A DNA stretch of 64,000 bases from Atriophallophorus winterbourni (taxonomy: Eukaryota > Platyhelminthes > Trematoda > Plagiorchiida > Microphallidae). This document shows, in pieces, positions 9,116 through 18,361 of this stretch; position 1 is the stretch's first letter; each line of letters begins with the position of its first letter. Both the position numbers and the translations under genes were made by a program. The stretch is taken from the NCBI GenBank assembly GCA_013407085.1, contig JACCGJ010014592.1:39246-103245 (forward strand), read 5' to 3'. The notes under the pieces are model-generated. The model saw only the letters and a list, made by a program, of their open reading frames with translations, did not search any database and was not told the DNA's origin.

Positions 9116-11053
9116 ATTATGGAACATAGGTGGGAATCTTTTTTCTTGGTTCACCTATTTTCTTACTGATCGCTTATACTGTGTTCAGGTTATTCCTCAC
9201 AGTTCGTGCACCCTGCCGGTTCCAAGTGGCGTGATTCAAGGCAGTGTTTAGGTCGATTTCTTTTTCTCATATACATAATCGATGTACATATAGTCATCTG
9301 TCATAGTAAAATATTCTTGTTTGCAGACGACATGAAAGTAGTCATTTCTTTCCATCTTCAGAAGCGCAAACTTACATTGCCAGGCTGAACAAAGATTTGA
9401 CTGTATTATCAAACTAGGGTGAAATTAATGGTCTCTCATTCTCCGTCAATAAATCTAAGTTCATGGCTCTAAGATGTACAATTCCTGATAGATCAATCCT
9501 ATGTAATAGCAAGCCTATTCAAATAATAGACTGCAATCGTGATCTTGGTGTAACCACCAAAACGGTCCGGGGAAAATCGAGTTCAACTTCAAAGATTTCG
9601 GTCACGATATAAACACCAATGTGTCTATTCAACGGTTGAGTTACGCGTCCAAACCCACCAATATATTGACAGGACAATACGTGAGATGAGTACGGTACTA
9701 TTGAAGCAAAATAATTATAAATTAAAAATAGCAAACCTCAATTATCCCGCTTCGTACTGAATCCAAAAACAAGAATATTCAACAGCAAAAATGGCCACAA
9801 GTGATCGCAACTTTAAATAGCGCGCAAACGGCCAAATAAAGATAAACAAATATAAGCTCAAGAACAAAAATGGTAAAAATATACAAAAATACCAGCAGAT
9901 TTAAACAGTTAGTTGTCAAGAAAATAAATTCAATGTACATCTTACACTTGGGTTTAGACCTTATGCATTACATACATTCAACAACCATATAAATCACGTG
10001 ATCTTGAAGGCAAAGCAGTGTTAATATTATTCATAAGTTTTTCATTCTCCCACACTGTAAATTTGAACTTCATGAACTTTTCACTATACCTCACTTTGAT
10101 TACTGTAATATAATATATAGCAATTTAACCAAACCTGGAAGTATCGTTTTGGAAAAAGTATAACGCACTTTTACCAAATCAATCATTGGATAAGGCTTGA
10201 ATCAATCATATAGAGAAAGGTGTAAGCAGCTTATGCTAGAACCATTAGAGACAACCTAATAATGTTTTATAAAATAATATGCTCTGATAATATAGATAAA
10301 ATTCGAATATTCACTTCCGTCAAGGTTCTACGTATAATTTAAGAGATGAAGATAACATAGTAGAACTACCTAGATTCTGCTCGAAAGTAAGGAGAAACCT
10401 TTATTTAAATAATTACGCTAAACTCTTGAATCTTCTTCTGAAAAACATAAGACTTTGTGCCTCACTACGTGATTTTAATTCACATCTTCTTCACAGTTGA
10501 AAAATTAACAGAAATCTTCAACCAAGATATCTCACTAGACAAAATATATAATCATGGCAGTCCTGGATACTAACAATAAAATTAGATTTACAGCTTTCAT
10601 AATGAACATTCACTTGCCCCATAGTATTTATCTTCCGGTTTACCCCGTTTACATCTACGTGAACAAAACTGGTTAGTAGACGATGAGAAAGACGTTCTCC
10701 ATTTGAAACAGACATATATTTCAACAAAAAATCACAGCTGAAAATTTTTAAGATCCAGCATCTTCGAGATCTTTCTATGATCGTCTTTCGAATTTCAATA
10801 TTATTCCGGATATTTTTCACCTCATCCCATTACTCTATTCCGTACAATTACAGCTCACATATCGAATTTCTGTAAAAATGATCGATTTACTTTTATCTTC
10901 ATTATTTTAACTAACGAATATTCCCCTGTACGTGTGACCTTGATAAATTAATAACCTTATTTTGCGTTCTATTATACAAACAACTTGTTAATTATTGATC
11001 ATGCTTAGTATGCCTCGGTAACTCGAGAATAAAATGTATTTATTTGTTTATTT
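9116..11053 (+). mobile_element. LINE-B copy 3, 5'-truncated, nested in CR1-A
   Basis: RT motifs similar to the 45066-49780 copy appear at 9130-9420 (GGNLFSWFTYFLTDR, PVPSGVIQGSV, KIFLFADDMKVVISF). After an unrelated stretch (about 9555-9950) the C-terminal part follows (DNIVELPRFCSKVRRNLYLN, about 10353-10412) and the shared C-terminus KIYNHGSPGY with a stop near 10567. The 3' UTR runs to about 11053, sharing ATTGATCATG and the AATAAAAT signal with the other LINE-B copies, and ends in a TTTA-rich tail. Many stops and frameshifts are present. Confidence 0.75.
9555..9950. repeat. About 395-bp unidentified insertion in LINE-B
   Basis: LINE-B homology stops after the RDLGV motif at about 9550 and resumes at about 9950 (FNNHINHV). 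The intervening sequence matches nothing else I can recognise in the window, and I see no terminal inverted repeats. Boundaries are approximate. Confidence 0.4.
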
Positions 11054-12310
11054 AATACCGAAATATCTTGACTGCAGCACAAAGCGCTCCTCGAAGAAAC
11101 CCTTTCGGTTTATCTAACCATTCAACGTTCGAGGATTGGACCAAGGCAGTAGACGAAGGTGAAGCTGAACATGCTTGCTACATTGACAATTCCAAAGCTT
11201 TCGATAGAGTTAACCTTGAAATTTTAATAAAAAAGCTCGAAGCTAATGGAATAACTGAAATGTTGTTCAATTAGATTAGGGACTATCTTTCTGAGAGAGA
11301 CGTCCAAGTTCGCGTTGGCACCACATTCTCTAGAAGAATAGACGTCATAAGTTGATTTTCGCAAGGCTCAGTGCTTGAATTCTTTTATTCTTGTTGTATA
11401 TGAACGATATGGTAGAATATATTGGGTGTAAGTTGATACTGTTTATTGATGATAATGAAATTTGGAAATGTCTCAGATCTATTAATGACTGTATGCATTA
11501 CAACAACATTGTGCACCTAATTTCGTTGGTCCAAGTCCAAGGAGTAACCATTCAACCTTCAGAAATATAAAATGCTGCGGCCTGGAAAATCTCTGTACTA
11601 CACGTATCAGCAGGGTATGCAAGATCTCGTCTGGACCACCGCAGATATAGTTATCCGTATCTGGGTGTCGTTTAACCTTAATCTTGGACATCTTTGCTGG
11701 ACAGTGAACAATCAAGAATGACGTATCTTGAGTCTTCCAAAAGGATATTTAGGATTTCACACCTGAAACCATTCCCCGGGGTGATAATACGTATGTACGT
11801 CCTGTTATGGAATATTCCATCCAAGCCAAGGCACCAAGGCTGGGGAGGTATATCGAACTACCTGACAGGATTTATTATTGTACGACAAAGTACATCTCCA
11901 GATATAGAAATTTGTTTTACAAAAGCTAATATTAAAAGTAAATCTACACGATTTTACCCTACGACGGATGCGAAGTGACCTCCTGTTGGCATTCCAAATC
12001 TTGTATACTGATAACCATCCGCGTAAACACATGCTAAATCGAAAACTAAAACATTCCGCATTCTCGATTTGATATTCGTCGAATTTTTTTAATCGATAAG
12101 AATTTGTTTCACTTGGAACATTTTGCCTGAAGTAATTACTCGCTAGGAATCTGTTGTGGTTTTCGCTTCTAAACTCGATGACTATATGATCAACAATGCG
12201 GCATGTGACAGTTTCTATTGATTTCTCAGAGATTTTATAATTTTACTCCATACCCTTTATCCAATCGTTAGGCTTACTGCTTTTTCTACCATAAATCTTT
12301 CCAAGTTTCT
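11054..12310 (+). pseudogene. CR1-A LINE copy 2, right part
   Basis: Resumes at the RT region (ILTAAQSAPRRNPFGLSNH, then FEDWTKAVDEGEAEHACYID, then VNLEILIKKLEANGITEM at 11068-11274) and runs through degenerate RT and C-terminal segments (YSIQAKAPRLGRYIELPDRI) to the CR1-A 3' UTR and tail ACCATAAATCTTTCC near 12300. Numerous stops. It pairs with 8596-9115. Confidence 0.8.
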
Positions 12311-13350
12311 GCGAAATATAGCTCAGTCACTCTGCTCCCTTTGCTTTCAAAAGTACGGGAATCTTTTTTATCTGAAGATTTAATGGCTTTCATAGAACGA
12401 ACGAATATACCGATCTCTCTGGATTCATTACTCTGGTGAACCTAGTTACAAGCGAATGGACAACGAACATTCGGCAAGTATGTAAGAAAAAGACATTAGC
12501 GCATTGGTTCAAAGTGATCTTGGATACTTAGTTCAAGGTTATCAGTCATCCTCGGTCACTAATCTCAATATAGACCTCTTTAAACGGGCCTTTCATGTGA
12601 TTCAACAGCCGCCTATTTCCCCCAAATTTAACCGTTCACATCAGACACCACCTGTAATATGCGGTATCTGAATGGTCCCTACGCCCGTGATTCATTCACG
12701 AGGATCACGTGAAGTTCATCAGATCAACGGCGGTAGATACCTTGATGAACTATCTTGAGCGGGTTATAAATTTGTGATAGCAGTAGGACTCCCCACTGTT
12801 CCTCAATAATAGCCAACATTTGTCAGCACCACTTTGATAACATTTCGGTCCAGATGTCAGAAAATTCTATCGGCGTTATCGTCGCACAGCGTGTTAAGGA
12901 TTTGGAAACACTGGTGAAGACAAACTGCTGTTTTCTTTTTCCAGCATCCGATGTAACGCGGTGCACCCAAAACACAACACAGATACTCTCTCTGCGTCGT
13001 GATGGTTGAATATTTCAAACGAAGGAAAAACGTTTTGTCAGTTGTTGGTGGCTCTCTGCAGCGTTCCATCGAAAAAAATTCTGGACGCTAGATTGGCTCA
13101 CTAGACACTTATTGTACTGAACTAAAATAATCTGAACTTTGCGCGGTGCGTTCAAAGTGGTTTTATTTCCTAAGCTCCGCTCCACAATCCATTTCCGAAT
13201 CGCTTTTCTATGATTTTGCTGTAAATTGGTAATCAATTTGTCGCATTATACACGCATCATAACCAGAATTAGCCTATTCTAGTACGTTTAAAAACATCTA
13301 TATATAGCTATTGATATTCAAATTTTTAAAAAAACAGACTATACCGAAAG
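12311..13350. other. No gene recognised
   Basis: About 1 kb with two short overlapping minus-strand frames (12857-13069, 13015-13236) that show no known domain. No repeat boundary was found. Confidence 0.4.
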
Positions 13351-13985
13351 CGTCATATCCATGTATTTCAGTCGAATGTGGGAGAAAAGTAGTTAAATGT
13401 ACAGTTTGTGATGTGTGCCAGAGATAGCCGCATCAAGAATACTCCGGCATTCCTATCAAGAATTACGAATCGTATTGCAAAAATATTTTCCTTGAATGGG
13501 TATGTGGGGACTGCAAGCGGAACCCGAGCAAAGCATTTTTGTGGACTTCTTTCCATATTGTAAACAACGACGTTGTATCAGAAAGTGCAAACTCCGTCGT
13601 CCTACGCCGAAGTGATTTGAAACAAAACTACCCGATCAATAAAATCGGGTCCTATCGGAAGTACCATTGGCAGGGATCAAAAAGCACCGCAGGGAGGTAT
13701 AAAGAACCTATAAAGAAAGCCGTCGCTTAGAATAAGTCTCCAATAAACTTGCAGCAATCTAACTACGTTGCTTTAGAAAAGCAAATAAATGCCCCGGCTG
13801 AGCAAGTTAGTAAGTTTTCTTGACCTAATAGAATGGCGAAAACAAAGCCAAAACGAAAGAGTCACTGATTTGCGAAGGCCATTTCCGACAGCAAATAAAC
13901 CGTTGCATGGTCCGAGACATTTTGCGCATAGCAGGGCTAATTAACTGCCAGGTAAAAAGAGTCCATCGTGTAGGTCGGTGTATGG
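13350..13985 (+). pseudogene. Decayed LINE ORF1 (PHD-finger type)
   Basis: The plus-strand reading gives VECGRKVVKCTVCDVCQR, a stop, then a His and IPIKNYESYCKNIFLEWVC with GDC. The order and spacing of Cys/His and the WVCGDC end fit a PHD finger like those in CR1 ORF1. Later, around 13910-13980, a stretch reads RDILRIAGLINCQVKRVHRVG, like the segment after the RRM-like fold in such proteins. Stops interrupt it, and no ORF2 follows. Confidence 0.5.
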
Positions 13986-13990
13986 TATGG

Positions 13991-14080
13991 TATCAGAGCG
14001 CAAGCCTGATCCAGGCAAAGTGCCGCACAGTCAGAGACTGCACGTAGGCTGAGATACTATCAGGTTGCCCGGGCCTAGAC
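13991..14080 (-). repeat. SINE-R fragment (3' part)
   Basis: The reverse complement carries the shared core (GGCCCGGGCAACCTGATAGT) followed by GTGCAGTCTCTGACTGTGCG and the 3' end GGATCAGGCTTGCGCT. It matches the last 90 bases of the SINE-R copies at 25094-25322 and 39262-39485. Confidence 0.7.
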
Positions 14081-14085
14081 ACTCC

Positions 14086-15215
14086 AAGAAGAGGTCTTCA
14101 GCAAAACCTCAAATGAACACGATTTTGAGCCATATCACTAAGAGCAAGAAGGCACTGCGAATTCTGATCTCTTAAAAACCTGGGAAATGGATCACCACCA
14201 AATGCAGGTAGTTTCACAGTCAAAGCCTTCATGAGCTTGAGTTAAGTCATAATCTGTTAACTACTTCACAGACGCTATTCTGAGTTTGGAGTGACAAACA
14301 CAACGGCGTTTGGAAAACGTTGATTTCTCATTTGAAATATATGAACTAACCAACGAAGTGTAGGCATTTTAACTTTTTTTTCGATATCAACCTCGCGTTG
14401 CGTATCCGATGGTGCCAGCGAGAAACAGCAATTGTTGACGGCCTACAGACGTCTTTTTTCTCAGTGTTCAGGTTTCACATTCATACAGTAAAGCCGCAGA
14501 AAATGTATCCCTATGGGATCTGCCTTTGAGATTTAGAGTCAAGCCCCTTTGATGCTCCAGATGACCCAAGTTAGAAAATTTACCGTAGCATTAGTAAAAC
14601 AGTCTACATTCAAAAGTTCCTCGTTGTTTATGCTTAGCGCAGTTTCGTACAGATCAATATCGTGTAGCAGAACTTTACACTTGGAAGGTGTAATGCGCAT
14701 ACCGAAAGATGGTATGATGATACATGTCTGTCTAAAGTAGCCTGATCATTCGTATAGGGATCGAAGAAGAGAACTGCGTCGTCGACAAAGTATAAATCGA
14801 AAAGTTTCTTATAGCCTAGCTGAATGAACGGCGTCGGTACGCCTGCATTACATGCATCAATTATAGCGTCATTTACAAAAATAAAACAATCGGACACCCT
14901 ATGCCGACTACCGTTAACCGTGATGGGCTATTGCACAACCTAACGTGCCCAAAACTATAGGAATAATTAGCCCCAAAATGTTCACTACTTTTGCATTACA
15001 AATTTGTGTGATGCGGTATTAAATAATGCGTTGAAATGCGAATACAAGTACTTGAAATAAAAAAGGTCGCTACAGTTCGCTGCCTAGTAATGTGTATATG
15101 TTCTAGGGCTTGTCGTAGAGTGAATAAGTGATCTACACATACTCTACCTGAACGAAGCTAGGTATGATTATAGATTCTCCCTAGCATCAGCATTGACAGC
15201 ATTACACCGGTAACA
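14086..15215 (-). pseudogene. RTE-C LINE copy 1, degenerate
   Basis: A minus-strand RTE-type reverse transcriptase relic. The best reading (14897-14634) holds CFIFVNDAIIDACNAGVPTP followed by LYFVDDAVLFFDPY, where FVDD is the catalytic motif, then the HLPSVKFCYTILI element that follows the palm in RTE proteins. Upstream at 15200-15050 there are relics of the VDHLFTLRQ motif. Sequence 14090-14540 matches two more copies (17967-18350 and 37384-38640), which defines the family. No open frame survives. Confidence 0.65.
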
Positions 15216-15530
15216 AGTACCAAGTGCTTAACTGCCATAAAATGACCGGGTGGCCAGTCCAGAACGTGGCACGTTGTGATAAAGAAACTCACCGTAGCGC
15301 TTATACTCATTGGCGTATTCGTTGCCGGGAATGTCCAAAAGCTCCACCAACAGTGGCGGAAACTTTAAGATATAAGCTGCAAACCGCGAAGTCAGTGGCG
15401 CCAGTGTATTTTGGTATTATTAATCCTAATTATTTGATAGGAAATAAAATCACAAAAAATGCATGCAGTAAACAACAAGGAGCTGGCTTATCGCGTTTCC
15501 TGCTTCATAATGATGATGATGAAACTATCA
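15216..15530 (+). pseudogene. RTE-D 3' end, 5'-truncated copy
   Basis: The translation resembles the last 60 residues of the RTE-D protein (MTGWPVQNVARCDKETHRSA, then CPKAPPTVAETLRYKLQT), followed by the RTE-D 3' UTR and a tail of ATG repeats (15510-15525). The UTR is internally shortened. It lies next to the RTE-C copy. Confidence 0.7.
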
Positions 15531-15589
15531 CATAGTAAAACGTTTCTAAGAGTTATGGGTAAGAGTGGGAACTAAAACGCTACTTAACC

Positions 15590-15738
15590 TGTAAAAGATT
15601 AGGCACGAACAGAGTGGAATGAGGTGCCTACATATTGAAGCAAACATGCATTCAATGAGGTGTTGTGAACGAGCAGAGCGACATCGGCTTGGCAGCTTTC
15701 ACTGTCACGCATCATAACAAGCTTTCCTTGCCACTTCG
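15590..15738 (-). pseudogene. RTE-C copy 2, 3' UTR segment
   Basis: Aligns by eye with 37384-37515 of RTE-C copy 3 (shared GATTAGGCA, GAGGTGCCTACA, AAACATGCATTCAA, GCCACTTC). It ends exactly where gypsy2 begins. Confidence 0.6.
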
Positions 15739-15901
15739 TGTAACGTTGTAGAATATGATCCAAATTGAGTTCAAAAGGAAATCACATTTTATAGAATAAG
15801 TAACGCTTTACTTATCTAGAACGAGAGTACATGTGCTAAAATGTAAATACGAAAGTTTAGTAACTATGCAAAAGGAGTACAGCACAAGCAAGTAATAATC
15901 A
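15739..15901. repeat. gypsy2 LTR, left
   Basis: 163-bp repeat from TGTAACGTTG to GTAATAATCA, nearly identical to 17803-17966. Confidence 0.65.
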
Positions 15902-16007
15902 TGAATTTGTTGTGAAACAGCTTACACGATTGAAGTAATGTTCAGGTCGAATTAATTTTAGGCTTCTCGATTTCTCAGACCGTAGGGGCGAACGCGTTGC
16001 TGCTTTT

Positions 16008-16838
16008 CTAGTAATTTCGGATAAACGGCGTAAGGGTTTCATGCGATGGCATCGGCAACGTCTCCACTAATCGCGAAGCATTGTTGTGGTCTTCATGTGT
16101 TACATCTGAGGTCCTTTGTTCGATGTTCGTATCGGAGTCAGGTTGATCACAAAGGTCTGTTGCCGTTTCTCGAACTGTTGGGCCTAAACGGCAAGGCGAT
16201 ACAGTTTCCGTTCTGCCATCTTGATGAGCAATACGAGCGTAATGAGGGTTACAACTCAGGAGTTCCACTTCTTCCACCAACGGTTGATAATTAGATAACC
16301 GATCGCATCGCTGCAGGAGGACTGAACCTGGCGTAGTTAGCCACGTAGGCAGAGAAGTCCCATGACAAGAAAGTCGAGCATACTGAAACATGCGTTCATG
16401 AGGTGTGTGATTCGTAGTTGTTTACAGCAATGACCGGAGGCTGTGCAGAGCATCCGGTAAAACAGTTTCCTAGTGAGTTGTCGGTGAATTATGTGTTTTC
16501 ACAGCAAGGTTGATTGTCTTCCAAAGTGTGCCATTGAGACATTCGACCTGGCCGTTGCCTTGTGGATTATACACTGCTGTGTGGCTCATGGCGATTTCTT
16601 TTTCAGTCAGAAAGTTGTTAAGTTCGGATGACAAGAATGATGATGTGTGTGTTTGAAAGCACAAGCCTGAATGATGAACCTCTGTCAGAGTGGTCAGAGT
16701 GGATATAGGCAGGCATCCCGAACAAAGTGAAAAGTTGGAATGTTTGCTTACTACTCTCATTGGATACCTACGTTTTCTGACAAAATAAATAAACTGGTCA
16801 AAACAAAACATTCCCTTTACCTGACGGCGTCCATTCAA
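16008..16838 (-). pseudogene. gypsy2 integrase relic
   Basis: Minus-strand pieces: PMRVVSKHSNFSL, SSELNNFLTEKEIAMSHTAV, YNPQGNGQVECLNGTLWKTI (third catalytic acid in QVEC), then SLPTWLTTPGSVLLQ and VEEVELLSCNPHYARIAHQD. These match gypsy1 integrase and its C-terminal domain at 29220-29680 and show a related lineage. A 26-bp retro-insertion (16643-16668) with an 8-bp duplication interrupts it, and frameshifts separate the pieces. Confidence 0.75.
16643..16668 (-). repeat. 26-bp micro-insertion of an RTE/SINE-R 3' end
   Basis: On the minus strand the insert reads AGGCTTGTGCTTTCAAACAC followed by ACACAT. Its first 15 bases are the 3' end of SINE-R. It is flanked on the plus strand by GAATGATG (16635-16642) and GAATGATG (16669-16676), an exact 8-bp target duplication. 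Confidence 0.6.
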
Positions 16839-17032
16839 CCTTTGAAAATCTGGAAAGCGAACTTGAATGTGCCATACTTATTACGATAGACTATAACGAA
16901 CCGTTGGTCGTCGAAACAGATGCTTCCGATGTCGCCTTAGCGCTTCTCTTAGCCAGAACCACGAACCCATTGCCTTTTTCTCGAGGACACTCAATCCCAG
17001 CGAAAAAAATCACTCGGTTGTAGAGAAGGAGG
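16839..17032 (+). pseudogene. gypsy2 RNase H relic, first part
   Basis: Reads AFENLESELECAILITIDYN then VVETDASDVALALLL, the end of RT and the start of RNase H (catalytic Asp in ETDAS), matching gypsy1 around 28360-28470. Interrupted at 17032 by SINE-G and continued at 17589. Confidence 0.75.
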
Positions 17033-17588
17033 GGCTCCAAAGGTTGTCATAGCCGGGGGTGGCAGTGGGGATAAGCTCCCACTGTTTATAAAATGCTCCC
17101 ATATGGCATGCGTCTCAAATAGCCTCTGACAATCAAGTCCAGCTTCTGGCCTGCACGAGTGGCTCCCCGAGCCCGGCGGAACTGCTTCTACCAACAGGAG
17201 AAGGGGCGAGGGCGAGTGACTGTCGCCTGAAAACCAGTTTGCTTCAGGCAGATGTAGCTCGTTAGCCTGGGAGGGCATTTCATCTAAGGGAAGGAAACCC
17301 CTGATTTTAAACCTCCGCTGCCTTGTGGGATACCCGATCGCGGGAAAGGCTTCGGGAGAAAACCCTGAGGAAAAACCTGGAATAGAGTCTGGTAGACCAC
17401 CTCTTTCTGGCAACTCTATGCTGCCTTGCAAGTCGCACTTGGTTGTGCAAAGGCTAGAGAAGCTGACTCGAACAAACGCCGAGTGGTGCTGGGGACGCCG
17501 CTTTGTACCCAAATTCCCAAGAATCTTCTTTGAAGCCGACTCATCCTCCAGGAGGAGATAGTCGCACAAAGTAAAGTAAAGTAAGTAA
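17033..17588 (+). mobile_element. SINE-G copy 1 (556 bp)
   Basis: Non-coding insertion in gypsy2 RNase H with an exact 11-bp target duplication AGAGAAGGAGG (17022-17032 and 17589-17599, the right copy belonging to the host element). It ends in a GTAAA-type tail (CAAAGTAAAGTAAAGTAAGT). The middle (about 17280-17400) matches the 5' leader of RTE-F (30215-30325 on its minus strand), sharing CCTCCGCTGCCTTG and GGGAAAGGCTTCGGGAG. A perfect hairpin CAGTGGG...CCCACTG lies near 17070-17093. The second copy is at 37689-38252. The overlapping long frames here are not genes. Confidence 0.75.
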
Positions 17589-17802
17589 AGAGAAGGAGGC
17601 ATACGCCATTGTTGAATCCATCAGGAAATGGAGGCACTATCTACTTGGTAGACCATTTAAACTGGTCACTGATCAGTGCTCGGTTACATTTATGTATGGT
17701 GGCGGCCAAAAGAGTAAAATCAAAAACGATGGGATACAGCGCTGGAAAATCGAACTTTCAGAATACAAGTATGATGTTGTTTATCGACTGTGATTGGCTG
17801 TC
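17589..17802 (+). pseudogene. gypsy2 RNase H relic, second part
   Basis: Continues after SINE-G as AYAIVESIRKWRHYLLGRPF then VTDQCSVTFMYGGGQKSKIK and RWKIELSEYKYDVVYR, matching gypsy1 RNase H. It ends directly at the right gypsy2 repeat. Confidence 0.75.
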
Positions 17803-17966
17803 TGTAACGTTGTAGAATATGATCCGAATTGAGTTCAAAAGGAAATCACATTTTTATAGAATAAGTAACGCTTTACTTATCTAGAACGAGAGTACATGTG
17901 CTAAAATGTAAATACGAAAGTTTAGTAACTATGCAAAAGGAGTACAGCACAAGCAAGTAATAATCA
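17803..17966. repeat. gypsy2 LTR, right
   Basis: 164-bp repeat with TG...CA ends, nearly identical to 15739-15901. Confidence 0.65.
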
Positions 17967-18350
17967 TGACACTTCAAGAAATTATCTATAAAAGGACCAC
18001 CACTGAACATGATTTTGAGCCCTATCACTAAGGGTAAGAGGCCAATATGAATTCTGATCTCTAGGACCCCAACCTGGAAGACGGGGCGCACCAACAGTAG
18101 CTAATTTAACCGTCAAAGCCTCAGAGACAATCCTGTTTGACGTCACAGATGACCTAAGTGACGAAAAACTACCGTAGCTCTGGAAATGCGAACTGAAATC
18201 TTATTTAAACCATCGTTGCTATTAATGTAACTACTTAAATAGGTAAAACAGTTTACAGTCGTAAGTTCCTCGTTATTGAGGCTCAGCGCTGTTTCGAGAG
18301 GATCAATATCATGTAACAGAACTTTGCAAAGCGCAAACTGAAGGATGTTG
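17967..18350 (-). pseudogene. RTE-C copy 2, 3' half
   Basis: Shares GATTTTGAGCC, TATCACTAAGGGTAAGA and AATTCTGATCTCTAGGACCC with the copies at 14090 and 37590, then a degenerate region after the RT palm (AAGTTCCTCGTTATTGAGG). Cut at 18350 by RTE-D and resumed at 22059. Confidence 0.65.
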
Positions 18351-18361
18351 TGATACTACAT

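Larger units (their letters stand above)
15739..17966 (-). mobile_element. gypsy2: rearranged Ty3/gypsy element
   Basis: Bounded by two direct repeats with TG...CA ends (15739-15901 and 17803-17966) that differ by one substitution and one T in a run. Inside, an integrase relic lies on the minus strand next to the left repeat, while an RNase H piece lies on the plus strand next to the right repeat, so an internal segment is inverted. Gag, protease and most of RT are missing. SINE-G is inserted in the RNase H piece. Flanks on both sides belong to RTE-C. No clean target duplication was found. Confidence 0.65.

Noticed and set aside
16991..17637. Long minus- and plus-strand frames of 68-203 aa
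   Set aside because: They lie within SINE-G, a non-coding repeat whose second copy does not preserve them.
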